A stretch of 64,000 nucleotides of DNA. Source: Bradyrhizobium arachidis (GTDB lineage Bacteria; Pseudomonadota; Alphaproteobacteria; Rhizobiales; Xanthobacteraceae). The notes under the pieces are model-generated. The model was not told the origin of the DNA, searched no databases, and saw nothing but the letters and a program-made list of their open reading frames with translations. The DNA lies in contig NZ_CP030050.1 of assembly GCF_015291705.1 (NCBI RefSeq), forward strand, positions 3,410,001-3,474,000, in the 5' to 3' direction. Below, in pieces: positions 18,807 through 28,028 of this stretch (its first letter is position 1; each line of letters begins with the position of its first letter). A program made the position numbers and the translations under genes.

Positions 18807-19681
18807 TCTACGACATCCGTCACGTCACCACTTACGAGTATGAAAGTCCGGTCAGCTTCGCCCGCTGCACGCTGCGACTGGAGCCGCGAACCGGCAATGG
18901 CCAGGAGCTGATCTCGCATCGCGTCGAGATCCGTCCGCGTCCGGCCGAGCGTCACGTCCGGCGCGATTTCTTCGGCACGCTGACCGAGAGCATCGTGATC
19001 GAGGCGGCGCATCGCAACTTGCGGATCGATTCACGTTCGCGTGTCTCCGTCGAGCGGCAGCCGCCGGCGCGCGATGCGTCGAGCCCGCCCTGGGAGAGCG
19101 TTCGCGACATCGCCTTCGAAGCAACCAGCCTCGGGCCGTCCTCGCCGGTCGGCTATGTCTTTGCAAGCCCGCTGGTACCGGTGCTGCGTCCCGTCAGTGC
19201 CTATGCTGCAGAGAGTTTTGCGTCAGGCAGGGGTATCCTCGCTGGCGCGGTCGATCTCATGCATCGCATCCGCACCGAATTCCGCTACGATCCCAAGGCC
19301 ACCGTGATCTCCACGCCGCTCAACGAGGTCTTCGACAAGCGCCACGGCGTCTGTCAGGATTTCGCTCATGTGATGATCGCAGGGCTGCGCGGCCTCGGTC
19401 TGCCGGCGGCCTATGTCAGCGGCTATTTGCGCACCATTCCGCCGCCGGGTCAGCCGCGCTTGCAGGGCGCCGACGCCACCCATGCCTGGGTGTCGCTGTG
19501 GTGCGGGGCGGAGCTCGGCTGGGTCGATTTCGATCCGACCAACGATCTCCTGGTCGCCAATGACCATATCATGCTCGCGGTCGGCCGCGACTTCTCCGAC
19601 GTCTCGCCGGTCGACGGCATCATCGTCGGTTCGCCGAAACAGAAGCTCGGCGTCGCCGTCGACGTGCTGCTGGCAGAGTGA
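18803..19681 (+). CDS. Transglutaminase-like cysteine protease/peptidase family protein
   Basis: This 292-residue protein has an N-terminal beta-rich domain (Bact_transglu_N-like) and a C-terminal transglutaminase core with Cys184 (G-V-C-Q-D-F-A-H), His227 (T-H-A-W-V) and Asp244 (F-D-P-T-N). The start is a GTG overlapping the previous stop. There is no signal peptide. In this gene set the enzyme is thought to hydrolyse or transfer the peptide bond built by the ATP-grasp partner. A proteasome-like Anbu gene often accompanies the set elsewhere but none is visible here. Confidence 0.88.
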   Translation: MIYDIRHVTTYEYESPVSFARCTLRLEPRTGNGQELISHRVEIRPRPAERHVRRDFFGTLTESIVIEAAHRNLRIDSRSRVSVERQPPARDASSPPWESVRDIAFEATSLGPSSPVGYVFASPLVPVLRPVSAYAAESFASGRGILAGAVDLMHRIRTEFRYDPKATVISTPLNEVFDKRHGVCQDFAHVMIAGLRGLGLPAAYVSGYLRTIPPPGQPRLQGADATHAWVSLWCGAELGWVDFDPTNDLLVANDHIMLAVGRDFSDVSPVDGIIVGSPKQKLGVAVDVLLAE

Positions 19682-19787
19682 ATGCCGTGTTCTCACTGCG
19701 GTCGCCCGGGCGTGTCGATCCGTTGCCGCAAGCCTGATGTCGCAGAGCACAACGGTAACATATTTCCGTCATCGCGTTGCCGGGGGT

Positions 19788-19817
19788 TTGGTCACTTGGC
19801 CCAAGATGGGCTATGCT
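19788..19817 (+). promoter_or_regulatory. Possible sigma-70-type promoter upstream of the HD gene
   Basis: TTGGTC (19788-19793) and TATGCT (19812-19817) are separated by 18 bases, about 90 bases before the HD-domain gene. This is only a consensus match in GC-rich DNA, in an otherwise featureless 226-base gap. Confidence 0.3.
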
Positions 19818-19907
19818 GGCCGCCTGCGTCGAGGGCAAGAATGAAACGTCGGGAGTTGGCGTGAGACACCACCGGCAAGCGGGGCTGCATCGAACGGGGC
19901 TGCATCC

Positions 19908-20735
19908 ATGATGACGTTACCGAGACTGGCGGCTGAATCCCTGGAGAAGTTGCTGGGCTCGTTCATGCGTCGCAGGTACGACGAGTCCTATGCCAGGGTG
20001 GTGGAGGCCTCGACGCGCACCGCGATGGAATGCATCGGCAACAGCGATGCGCTCTATCACAACATCGAACATACGATGCTGGTGACGCTGGCGGCCCAGG
20101 CGATCATGCTCGGCCGCAACCTGCACGCGCACATCGATGCCGAGGACTACATTCATGTCCTGATCGCCTGCCTTGCGCACGATATCGGCTATGTCCGCGG
20201 GCTGTTTCCGGAGGATGACGAGGACGGCTTCATCGTCGACGAGGCCGGCACCAAAGTGTCGCTGCCGCGCGGCGCATCGGATGCCAGTCTCATGATGTAT
20301 CACGTTGATCGCTCGAAACTTTTCGTGAGGCGGCGGCTCCCGCCGATCCGCGGCGTCGACAGCGAGCGCGTCGCCCGCGCCATCGAGGGCACCCGCTTCC
20401 CGGCCCGCGAGGGGCAGGAATATGACGACGAGGCCTCGATCCTGCGCGCCGCCGACTTCATCGGCCAGCTCGGCGATCCCAACTATCTGCGCAAGGCCAA
20501 CGCGCTGTACTACGAGTTCGAGGAGGTCGGCATCAACCGCCAGCTCGGCTACGACTCGCCCGCCGACATCGTGAACCGCTATCCACAATTCTATTGGAAC
20601 AGCGTCGCACCACACATCCAGACCGAGATCGGCTATCTCAACAAGACCGAGATCGGCCGGCAGTGGATCGCCAACCTCTACAGCAACGTCTTCCGCGCCG
20701 AGCGCGACATCTCGCTGTCCGGCCCGCAGAAGTAA
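19908..20735 (+). CDS. HD-domain metal-dependent phosphohydrolase
   Basis: This 275-residue soluble protein has an HD/PDEase core. Histidines in Y-H-N-I-E-H-T (residues 50-56) and the H91-D92 pair (L-A-H-D-I-G-Y) are the metal ligands. The family hydrolyses nucleotides or cyclic nucleotides, but no accessory domain here indicates the substrate. It is preceded by a gap with a possible promoter and appears to be a single-gene unit. Family assignment is good; function is unknown. Confidence 0.75.
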   Translation: MMTLPRLAAESLEKLLGSFMRRRYDESYARVVEASTRTAMECIGNSDALYHNIEHTMLVTLAAQAIMLGRNLHAHIDAEDYIHVLIACLAHDIGYVRGLFPEDDEDGFIVDEAGTKVSLPRGASDASLMMYHVDRSKLFVRRRLPPIRGVDSERVARAIEGTRFPAREGQEYDDEASILRAADFIGQLGDPNYLRKANALYYEFEEVGINRQLGYDSPADIVNRYPQFYWNSVAPHIQTEIGYLNKTEIGRQWIANLYSNVFRAERDISLSGPQK

Positions 20736-20808
20736 CGGCGCGCTCGTAGCCCGGATATCGCGGAGCCTGTCGTCGGCCCACGATACCCCGCGCATCCGTG
20801 AGCAAATC

Positions 20809-21702
20809 ATGCACCAAAAAACCATCACCACGGATATCCTCGACATCGCCTATCTCGAGTACGGCGCGCCCGACGGCTGGCCTTGCATCGTGGGCCACGG
20901 CTTTCCCTACGATGTGCACGCCTATGCCGACACCGCGCCGCTCATCGCAGCGGCGGGCGCGCGGGTGCTGGTGCCCTGGCTGCGCGGCTATGGGCCGACG
21001 CGGTTTCGTTCCGCTTCGACCTTGCGCTCCGGCGAGCAGGCGGCGCTCGGGGCCGATCTCCTCGCCTTCATGGACGCGCTTCGCATCGAGCGCGCTGTCG
21101 TCGGCGGCTATGATTGGGGCGGACGCGCGGCCTGCGTCGTCTCGACGCTGCATACCGAGCGCGTCGTCGCGCTCGTCTCCGGCAATTCCTACAACATCCA
21201 GAACATCGCGCGCTCCATGGAGCCGGCCTCGCCGCCGGAGGAGGCGGCGCTCTGGTATCAATATCTCTTTCACAACGAGCGCGGCCGCCGCGCGCTGGAG
21301 CGCAACCGCCGTGGCTTTGCGCGACAGCTCTGGTCGATGTGGTCGCCGACATGGACGTTTGATGACGCGACTTTCGAGAAGAGCGCAGCCTCGTTCGACA
21401 ATCCTGATTTCGTCGATGTCGTGATCCACTCCTATCGCCACCGCTACGCGCTGGTCGAGGGCGATCCGGCCTATGCGGGCATCGAGGCGAAGCTCGCCGC
21501 GCAGCCACAGATCCGCGTTCCCACGATCGCGATCGACGGCGACAGCGATGGCGTCAATCCCGGCACCGCACACCACGCGCGCAAGTTCGAAGGTTTTTTC
21601 GAGCGCCGCGTGTTCGCCGGCGCCGGTCACAATCTGCCGCAGGAGCGGCCGGCCGAATGGGCGCAGGCCGTGCTCGACGCGCGGAAGGCGGCTGCGGCAT
21701 AG
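20809..21702 (+). CDS. Alpha/beta hydrolase with Asp nucleophile, epoxide-hydrolase-like
   Basis: This 297-residue cytoplasmic alpha/beta hydrolase has a nucleophile elbow G-Y-D102-W-G-G, an aspartate rather than serine. That is the pattern of epoxide hydrolases and haloalkane dehalogenases, not esterases. The oxyanion loop H-G-F-P is at 30-33, an acidic residue lies in I-D-G-D-S-D-G and the catalytic His in G-A-G-H-N-L-P-Q. Tyrosines in the cap region (W-Y-Q-Y) would suit epoxide activation. Substrate is unknown. The preceding 73 bases contain a degenerate palindromic repeat. Confidence 0.8.
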   Translation: MHQKTITTDILDIAYLEYGAPDGWPCIVGHGFPYDVHAYADTAPLIAAAGARVLVPWLRGYGPTRFRSASTLRSGEQAALGADLLAFMDALRIERAVVGGYDWGGRAACVVSTLHTERVVALVSGNSYNIQNIARSMEPASPPEEAALWYQYLFHNERGRRALERNRRGFARQLWSMWSPTWTFDDATFEKSAASFDNPDFVDVVIHSYRHRYALVEGDPAYAGIEAKLAAQPQIRVPTIAIDGDSDGVNPGTAHHARKFEGFFERRVFAGAGHNLPQERPAEWAQAVLDARKAAAA

Positions 21703-21710
21703 ACAGCCTA

Positions 21711-21815
21711 GCTCCTCATCCTGAGGAGCCCGCAAAGCGGGCGTCTCGAAGGATGAAGGCCACGGCTGGGCCTGCATGGTTCGAGACGCGCTTCGCGCTC
21801 CTCACCATGAGGGTC
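21711..21815. repeat. Intergenic palindromic repeat (ctcctcatcctgaggagc / ctcaccatgaggg type)
   Basis: CTCCTCA-tcc-TGAGGAG forms a tight hairpin. It is followed by cgcaaagcg and later gagacgcgcttcgcgctcctcaccatgag, which inversely resembles the left half (gcgtctcgaaggatgaagg). This is a widespread rhizobial intergenic palindrome type. It separates the hydrolase gene from folE. Confidence 0.75.
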
Positions 21816-21945
21816 TTGGAGCGCCTGCGCCCAACTAAGCCGCCACCCTTCGCGATTTTTCCCGATCCCGGGAACCTTTTGCAGCTGCCGCCGTCCAAGC
21901 TGTGGGGCCGCTTCTGTCCGCGGCTCGTTGCAGGGGAGGTTTTGA

Positions 21946-22572
21946 ATGAAGTTGCAAGCGCGCAAGCTGGAACGGGTTGCGGTGGCGCAGGCGCCGAGCG
22001 ACCGGCCCGACAGGGCGGAGGTCGAGCAGGCGATCCGGACCATGATCCGCTGGGCCGGCGACGATCCGGCGCGCGACGGCCTGCGCGAGACGCCGGACCG
22101 CGTCGCGCGCGCTTTCGAGGAGTATTTTTCCGGCTATGCGCAGGATCCGACCGAAATCCTGCAAAAGACCTTCGAGGAGATCGAGGGCTATGACGAGATG
22201 ATCGTGCTGCGCGGCGTTCGCTTCGAGAGCCATTGCGAGCATCACATGGCGCCGATCGTCGGCCGCGCCTGGGTCGCCTATATCCCGCAGGGCCGCGTCG
22301 TCGGCATCAGCAAGCTTGCGCGCGTCGTCGATGTCTACGCCAAGCGCCTCCAGATCCAGGAGAAGATGACCGCGCAGATCGCCAACACGATCAACGATGT
22401 GTTGAGGCCCGAAGGCGTCGGTGTCATCATCAAGGCGACGCATCACTGCATGACGACGCGCGGCGCGCACAAGCCCGGCACCGATCTTGTCACCAGCCGC
22501 ATGTTGGGCGTGTTCCGCGATAATGCGCTGACCCGCCAGGAACTCCTGGGGCTGGCCAATTCGGACGATTGA
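21946..22572 (+). CDS. folE: GTP cyclohydrolase I
   Basis: This 208-residue protein converts GTP to 7,8-dihydroneopterin triphosphate for folate or pterin synthesis. Zinc ligands are Cys97 and His100 (S-H-C-E-H-H) and Cys168 (H-H-C-M-T-T-R-G). The [10 protein letters not shown] and R-L-Q-I-Q-E-K segments are the GTP-binding signature. Length and motifs match zinc-dependent FolE. The N-terminal 20 residues are variable as in most homologues. The next gene begins 31 bases downstream on the same strand. Confidence 0.96.
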   Translation: MKLQARKLERVAVAQAPSDRPDRAEVEQAIRTMIRWAGDDPARDGLRETPDRVARAFEEYFSGYAQDPTEILQKTFEEIEGYDEMIVLRGVRFESHCEHHMAPIVGRAWVAYIPQGRVVGISKLARVVDVYAKRLQIQEKMTAQIANTINDVLRPEGVGVIIKATHHCMTTRGAHKPGTDLVTSRMLGVFRDNALTRQELLGLANSDD

Positions 22573-22603
22573 TCCGCAAGGAGACGGCGCCAAGGAGACG
22601 ATC

Positions 22604-24127
22604 ATGACCGAGGACAAGAAGCCGAGCGGACCCGACCTCACCGGCGGCGTGTCGCTGACCGAATTCAAGGACGGCAAATTGCTCGGCCATGTCGGCGAGG
22701 AGGATGTCCTGCTGGTGCAGGCCGGCAGCGACATCTTCGCGATCGAGCCGGCCTGCAGCCACTATCACGGCCCACTCGCCGAGGGGCTGGTGGTCGATGA
22801 CACCATCCGCTGTCCCTGGCATCACGCCTGCTTCTCCTTGCGCACGGGCGAGGCGACCCGCCCGCCGGCGCTGAATGCACTCGCGGTATGGGACGTCGCG
22901 CGCGATGGCGACAGGATCGTCGTTCAGCGCAAGCGTGAGGCGCCGAAACCATCAACGGCTCATCGCAGCGCGCCGACGCCGGAAAAATTCGTCATCGTCG
23001 GCGGCGGTGCGGCGGGCTTTGCGGCGGCCGAGACGCTCCGGCGCGAGGGTTTTAGCGGCGCCATCACCATGCTCAGCAATGACGCCGCGATGCCGGTCGA
23101 CCGTCCCAACCTCTCCAAGGATTACCTCGCCGGCAACGCGCCGGAGGATTGGCTGCCGCTGCGCGGCGAGGACTATTATCAGGACGCCGGCATCGACCTC
23201 AGGCTGAACACGGACGTCTCGGCGATCGATCCGAAGGCGCGCAGCGTGACGCTCGGCAATGGCGACAAGCTCCCGTTCGATCGGCTGCTGCTCGCCACCG
23301 GCGCCGAGCCGGTCAAGCTCCGGATTCCCGGCGCGGACCAGCCGCATGTCCACACCCTGCGCTCCGTTGCCGACAGCCGTGCCATCATCAAGGCGGCCGG
23401 CAGCGCCAAGCGCGCGCTGGTGATCGGCGCCAGCTTCATCGGCTTGGAAGTTGCGGCATCGCTGCGTGCGCGCAAGATCGAGGTGCATGTCGTCGCGCCC
23501 GAGGAGCGGCCGATGCAGAAGGTGCTCGGCCCCGAGATGGGCGACTTCGTGCGCGCGCTGCACGAGGAGAACGGCGTCAACTTCCATCTCAAGGACACCG
23601 TCGAGAAGCTCGACGGCACCCGCGCCACATTGAAGAGCGGCGCCGTCATCGAGGCCGATCTCGTCGTGGTCGGAATCGGCGTCAAGCCGCGCCTCTTGCT
23701 GGCCGAGCAGGCCGGCCTTGCCGCCGATCGCGGCGTCAGCGTCAGCGAATTTCTGGAGACCAGCATCGCCGGCATCTTCGCAGCCGGCGACATCGCGCGC
23801 TGGCCCGATCCGCATTCGCGGCACACCATCCGCGTCGAGCACTGGGTGGTGGCGGAGCGCCAGGGCCAGACCGCGGCGCGCAACATGCTCGGCACGCGCG
23901 AGCGCTTCGACGCGGTGCCGTTCTTCTGGAGCCAGCATTACGACGTGCCGATCAACTATGTCGGCCATGCCGAGAGCTTTGACGACATCGCGATCGACGG
24001 CAGCATTTCCGGCAAGGACTGCTTGTTGAAGTACCGCAAGGGTGGCCGCGTGCTGGCGGTCGCCTCAATTTATCGCGACCTCGACAACCTCAAGGCCGAG
24101 CTCGAGATGGAGCGGTCGCGCCCCTGA
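22604..24127 (+). CDS. Rieske - FAD/NAD(P)H reductase fusion (AIF-like ferredoxin reductase)
   Basis: This 507-residue soluble flavoprotein has an N-terminal Rieske [2Fe-2S] domain with ligands C51-x-H53 and C70-P-W-H73. A pyridine-nucleotide-disulfide oxidoreductase region follows, with FAD-binding G-G-G-A-A-G near 133 and a second Rossmann motif G-A-S-F-I-G-L-E near 287. A C-terminal reductase dimer-type domain completes it. This architecture matches AIFL/ferredoxin-reductase-like proteins that pass electrons from NAD(P)H through FAD to a Rieske centre or a partner oxygenase. No oxygenase is adjacent, so the partner is unknown. Confidence 0.88.
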   Translation: MTEDKKPSGPDLTGGVSLTEFKDGKLLGHVGEEDVLLVQAGSDIFAIEPACSHYHGPLAEGLVVDDTIRCPWHHACFSLRTGEATRPPALNALAVWDVARDGDRIVVQRKREAPKPSTAHRSAPTPEKFVIVGGGAAGFAAAETLRREGFSGAITMLSNDAAMPVDRPNLSKDYLAGNAPEDWLPLRGEDYYQDAGIDLRLNTDVSAIDPKARSVTLGNGDKLPFDRLLLATGAEPVKLRIPGADQPHVHTLRSVADSRAIIKAAGSAKRALVIGASFIGLEVAASLRARKIEVHVVAPEERPMQKVLGPEMGDFVRALHEENGVNFHLKDTVEKLDGTRATLKSGAVIEADLVVVGIGVKPRLLLAEQAGLAADRGVSVSEFLETSIAGIFAAGDIARWPDPHSRHTIRVEHWVVAERQGQTAARNMLGTRERFDAVPFFWSQHYDVPINYVGHAESFDDIAIDGSISGKDCLLKYRKGGRVLAVASIYRDLDNLKAELEMERSRP

Positions 24128-24254
24128 CGCACCGCATTCGATCTTGATTTGCGTCAATGTTGCTGCCGCTGAGGGTGCTCTGCTGGCTGTCGCCCCGGCC
24201 CGGCCCGTGCTATCCTGGCGTGTGCCTCCGGGCTTGCATGCAGGAGTAGCCGCC

Positions 24255-24830
24255 ATGACAAGTGCTTCGGATACGACTCATCCTTCAGGCCTCGGCTCGG
24301 GCATTACGGCGCTTCACGCCAAATGGGGCTGGATCGTCGCCCTCGGCGTCGTCTATCTCATCGCCGGCTTCATCGCGCTCGGCAGCATGGTGATGGCGAC
24401 GGTCGCGAGCGTGATCGTGGTCGGCGCCATGATGATCGTCGCCGGCGCCACCGAGATCATCGGCGCGTTCCAGATGAAGAGCTGGGGCAAATTCCTGATC
24501 TGGGCGTTGCTCGGCGTGCTCTACGTCATCGCCGGCTTCCTCACCTTCGAGAACCCGCTGTTTGCGGCAGTCCTGCTGACGCTTTTCCTCGGCATATCGC
24601 TGATCGCCTCCGGCGCCGTCAGGCTGTTTCTCGCCTTCAGCATGAAGCGCGAAAGCCCGTGGGTGTGGGTGGCGCTCTCCGCCGCCATCACGCTGCTGCT
24701 TGGCCTCCTGATCGTGGCGCGCTGGCCGGTCAACAGCGTCTACATCCTCGGCCTGTTCCTCGGCATCGACCTGATCATGGCCGGCGCCGGCTGGATCAGC
24801 CTCGGCTTCGCCCTGAAGCGGCGCGGCTAG
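24255..24830 (+). CDS. HdeD-family (DUF308) membrane protein
   Basis: This 191-residue inner-membrane protein has six hydrophobic helices in three pairs, with the DUF308 pattern G-x-x-x-L-I-A-G at several turns. In E. coli HdeD contributes to acid resistance at high density; the role in this group is unknown. The ATG at 24255 is preferred because upstream in-frame codons lie in non-coding-looking sequence. A small LapA-like gene follows 21 bases later. Confidence 0.8.
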   Translation: MTSASDTTHPSGLGSGITALHAKWGWIVALGVVYLIAGFIALGSMVMATVASVIVVGAMMIVAGATEIIGAFQMKSWGKFLIWALLGVLYVIAGFLTFENPLFAAVLLTLFLGISLIASGAVRLFLAFSMKRESPWVWVALSAAITLLLGLLIVARWPVNSVYILGLFLGIDLIMAGAGWISLGFALKRRG

Positions 24831-24851
24831 GGCGATCGCCGGGGGACCCTG

Positions 24852-25076
24852 ATGCGCTGGCTCTATCTCGCGATCATCGTTCTCATCGCGGCGGCGACGG
24901 TGATCTTCGCCGCGCAGAATTTTGAGACGGTCACGATCTCCTTCTTCAGGATGAATTTCAGCCTGCCGCTCGCAGTCCAGACCGTCGTGGTCTATCTGCT
25001 CGGTGCGGCGACGGGAGGTAGCCTGTTTGCCCTGCTGCGCCGCTCCTACGCAGGCTCGAAACGAAGCGCCGAGTGA
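24852..25076 (+). CDS. Small LapA/DUF1049-domain membrane protein
   Basis: This 74-residue protein has two hydrophobic helices (about 4-20 and 39-62) around the F-A-A-Q-N segment typical of DUF1049. In enterobacteria LapA helps assemble lipopolysaccharide; no such link is shown here. A GGGGGACC sequence precedes the ATG. Probably co-transcribed with the HdeD-like gene. Confidence 0.75.
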   Translation: MRWLYLAIIVLIAAATVIFAAQNFETVTISFFRMNFSLPLAVQTVVVYLLGAATGGSLFALLRRSYAGSKRSAE

Positions 25077-25187
25077 CCAGCAACTCGACGCAAGACCATC
25101 TTGCGGAACTCCGCTGAGCTGACGCGCTGACAAGAAGCAGCGCGCCGCGTGGTTGCCTCGCGCGGCGATAATCACCGGGGAGAAACC

Positions 25188-26399
25188 ATGAAAGCCGCTT
25201 TGGCCCTGGCCGCAGCGCTGGCTGCAGCCTGCCTTTCCACGCCCGTGTTCGCGCAGAAATCCTACGGTCCCGGTGTCAGCGACACCGAGATCAAGATCGG
25301 CAACACCATGCCCTATAGCGGCCCGGCATCGCCGCTCGGCATCACCGGCCGGGTGATCTCCGCCTATTTCGACGAGGTCAACGAGAAGGGCGGGGTCAAC
25401 GGCCGCAAGCTCAACCTGATCTCGCTCGACGACGCCTTCTCGCCGCCCAAGACCATGGAAGCCGCGCGGCGCCTCGTCGAGGGCGACGGCGTCGCCTTCA
25501 TCTTCGCGACCATGGGCACCGCGCCGAGCTCGGCGATCGCGAAATACCTCAACAGCAACAAAGTGCCGCAGATCTTCTTGATCAGCTCGGCCTCGAAGTG
25601 GAACGATCCGGCCAACATGCCGTGGTCGATGGCGCTGCCGTGGGCGCCGAACTACACCAGCGAGGCCGCGATCGACGTCGCCTATGCCCGTGCCAAGAAC
25701 CCGAATGCGCGCTTCGCGGTGCTCTATCAGAACGACGACGCGGGCAAGGAATATTTCCGCGGGGTCAAGGAGGCGCTCGGCGCTGACGCCGACAAGGCGA
25801 TCGCGATGGCCTCGAGCTTCGAGGTCACCGATCCCACCGTCGATTCCCAGGTGCTGACTCTCGCCAACACCAAGGCCGACGTCTTCATGATCTATTCGGT
25901 GACGCCGCGCGCCTGCGCCCAGGCGATCCGGAAAGCCCATGAGGTCGGCTGGCAGCCGACACGCTTCCTCGCGAGCGGCTGCGCCAACAAGGCGACGGTG
26001 ATGACGCCTGCTGGCCTCGATGCCGGCAAGGGCGTGCTCTCGCTCGGCTCGCTCAAACCGTTCGTCGAGCAGCCGAAGGACGATCCGGCGATGACGGCCT
26101 ATATCGAGTTCATGAAGAAGCGCCTGCCCAATGCCGACATCAACAACGTCGCCGGCCTCTACGGCTACACCGTCGCCGAGGCGCTGGTGGTGCTGCTCAA
26201 GCAATGCAAGGACAATCTGACGCGCGAGAACATCATGGCGCAGGCGGCTAACCTGAAGAACGTGCCGCTGTCGCTGCTGATGCCCGGCATCACCCTCAAC
26301 ACCACGCCGCAGGATTTCCGCCCGATCAAGGACGGCTACATGCTCCAGTTCGACGGCAACGACTGGGTCGTCGCGAGCGAGCTCTTGCGCGGGACGTGA
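25188..26399 (+). CDS. Orphan branched-chain-type ABC transporter substrate-binding protein
   Basis: This 403-residue periplasmic protein has a Sec signal peptide (M-K-A-A-L-A-L..., cleavage near V-F-A-Q at about 22) and a PBP type I fold beginning I-K-I-G-N-T-M-P-Y-S-G. No permease or ATPase genes lie beside it, so it must use a transporter encoded elsewhere. It ends 408 bases before an acyl-CoA dehydrogenase gene, in repeat-rich DNA. The ATG at 25188 is chosen because the signal peptide starts there, preceded by GGGGAG. Confidence 0.85.
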   Translation: MKAALALAAALAAACLSTPVFAQKSYGPGVSDTEIKIGNTMPYSGPASPLGITGRVISAYFDEVNEKGGVNGRKLNLISLDDAFSPPKTMEAARRLVEGDGVAFIFATMGTAPSSAIAKYLNSNKVPQIFLISSASKWNDPANMPWSMALPWAPNYTSEAAIDVAYARAKNPNARFAVLYQNDDAGKEYFRGVKEALGADADKAIAMASSFEVTDPTVDSQVLTLANTKADVFMIYSVTPRACAQAIRKAHEVGWQPTRFLASGCANKATVMTPAGLDAGKGVLSLGSLKPFVEQPKDDPAMTAYIEFMKKRLPNADINNVAGLYGYTVAEALVVLLKQCKDNLTRENIMAQAANLKNVPLSLLMPGITLNTTPQDFRPIKDGYMLQFDGNDWVVASELLRGT

Positions 26400-26807
26400 G
26401 GGGATTGCGAGCCGGGTGATGGGCTCTCTCCGCGAACTCGGTATCGTCTGGTGGGCAAAGGCGCACTTGCGCCGTGCCCACCACCTATCAATACGGAAAC
26501 AGGAACGTGGGCACGCTTCCGCCTTCGCTCTTCGAGCTACGGCGGACAGGTCGCTTTGCCCACCCTACGAGACTGACGAATGCCACAGACGCGGTGCACC
26601 CTCTCCCCTTGCGGGAGAGGGTGGATGCGCGAAGCGCAGCCGGGTGAGGGGTATCTCTCCGCGAGTCGAATTTGCGTTTGAGTTTGCGGAGCCAACCCCT
26701 CATCCGGCGCCATAGCCGAAGCTTTGCTTCGGCGTTCTTAGGAACGGCGGCCGAAGGCCGCCTATGCCACCTTCTCCCACAAGGGGAGAAGGAAAGAGGA
26801 GACCACC
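26400..26807. repeat. Repeat-rich intergenic region left of the acyl-CoA dehydrogenase gene
   Basis: Several repeat types lie in tandem. A gtgggcaaaggcgc / gcgccgtgcccacc dyad is at about 26451-26486. A ccctctccc / gggagaggg dyad is at about 26598-26621. A 63-bp block (26706-26768) reappears inverted at 28098-28161. No ORF here looks coding. The last 12 bases supply the GGAGA ribosome-binding site of the next gene. Confidence 0.7.
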
Positions 26808-28028
26808 ATGGACTTTCAACACTCCGCCCGTTCGCTGGAGCTGCAGGACCGCGTCCGGCAGTTCATGCGGACCCATGTCGAGCCGGTCGAGGAGCTCTAT
26901 TACGAGCAGGTGAAGCCGGAGGCCGCGCGCTACAAGACGCCGCAGATCCTGCAGGACCTGAAGCGGCTGGCGCGGGAGCAGGGGCTCTGGAATCTGTTCC
27001 TGTCAGGCGAGCACGGTCCGGGGCTCTCCAACCTCGAATACGCGCCGGTGAAGGAGATCATGGGCCGCATCCTCTGGGCGCCCGAGGTGTTCAACTGCTC
27101 GGCGCCCGATGTCGGCAACATGGAGGTGCTCGCAAACTACGGCACCAAGGCGCAGCAGGAGCGCTGGCTGAAGCCGCTGCTGGAAGGGCGCATCCGCTCC
27201 GGCTTCTCGATGACGGAGCCGCAGGTCGCCTCCAGCGATGCCACCAACATCCAGTGCGCGATCAAACGCGACGGCGACGACTACGTCATCAACGGTCGCA
27301 AATGGTTCACCTCCGGTGCTATGAACGAGGATTGCGAGATCCTGATCGTGATGGGCAAGACCGCGCCCGATGATCCCGATCCCGATCGCCATCGCCAGCA
27401 ATCCATGATCCTGGTGCCGAAGGCGACGTCCGGCGTGCGCATCGTCCGCGACATGCTCACTTACGGCTACGACGACGCGCCGGTCGGCCATCCCGAGATC
27501 GTCTACGACAATGTCCGCGTGCCCGCGGAGAACATGCTGCTCGGCGAGGGCCGCGGCTTCGAGATCGCGCAGGGGCGGCTCGGCCCCGGCCGCATCCATC
27601 ATTGCATGCGCCTGATCGGCTGCGCCCAGCGCGCGCTGGAATTGATGTGCCAGCGCTCCGTGTCGCGCGTCGCCTTCGGCAAGCCGCTGGCCGAGCAGGG
27701 CTCGGTGCGCGAGGACATCGCGCACTCCTTCTGCGAGATCGCGCAGGCGCGGCTCCTCACGCTGCAGGCCGCCGACAAGATGGACCGCGAAGGCAACAAG
27801 GCCGCGCGCGATTTGATCGCCGCGGCCAAGATCGTGGTGCCCAGCATGGCCGCTCGCGTCATCGACCGCGCCATCCAGATCCACGGCGCCGCCGGCGTCT
27901 CGCAGGACACATTCCTCGCCCGCGCCTATGTCTACGCCCGCTTCATCCGCATCGGCGACGGGCCGGATCAGGTGCACCTTGCCGCGGTCGGCAAGGAGCT
28001 GATCAAGCGCGGCGGGGTGATGGGGTAG
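26808..28028 (+). CDS. Acyl-CoA dehydrogenase family protein
   Basis: This 406-residue FAD-dependent dehydrogenase carries F-S-M-T-E-P (about residues 134-139) and the C-terminal signature Q-I-H-G-A-A-G-V-S with [10 protein letters not shown]. The pattern is closest to the ACAD10/11-like branch. It would introduce an alpha-beta double bond into an acyl-CoA, passing electrons to ETF. It stands alone: no thiolase, hydratase or CoA ligase gene is adjacent. Inverted copies of one repeat flank it. Substrate chain length cannot be told from sequence. Confidence 0.88.
   Translation: MDFQHSARSLELQDRVRQFMRTHVEPVEELYYEQVKPEAARYKTPQILQDLKRLAREQGLWNLFLSGEHGPGLSNLEYAPVKEIMGRILWAPEVFNCSAPDVGNMEVLANYGTKAQQERWLKPLLEGRIRSGFSMTEPQVASSDATNIQCAIKRDGDDYVINGRKWFTSGAMNEDCEILIVMGKTAPDDPDPDRHRQQSMILVPKATSGVRIVRDMLTYGYDDAPVGHPEIVYDNVRVPAENMLLGEGRGFEIAQGRLGPGRIHHCMRLIGCAQRALELMCQRSVSRVAFGKPLAEQGSVREDIAHSFCEIAQARLLTLQAADKMDREGNKAARDLIAAAKIVVPSMAARVIDRAIQIHGAAGVSQDTFLARAYVYARFIRIGDGPDQVHLAAVGKELIKRGGVMG

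Noticed and set aside
24042..24254. N-terminal extension of the HdeD-like protein
   Set aside because: The first 71 codons overlap the reductase gene's end and look non-coding; the ATG at 24255 gives the family start.
24285..26204. 639-codon - strand frame across HdeD-like, LapA-like and binding-protein genes
   Set aside because: Spans three genes with credible + strand products; composition is typical of antisense frames.
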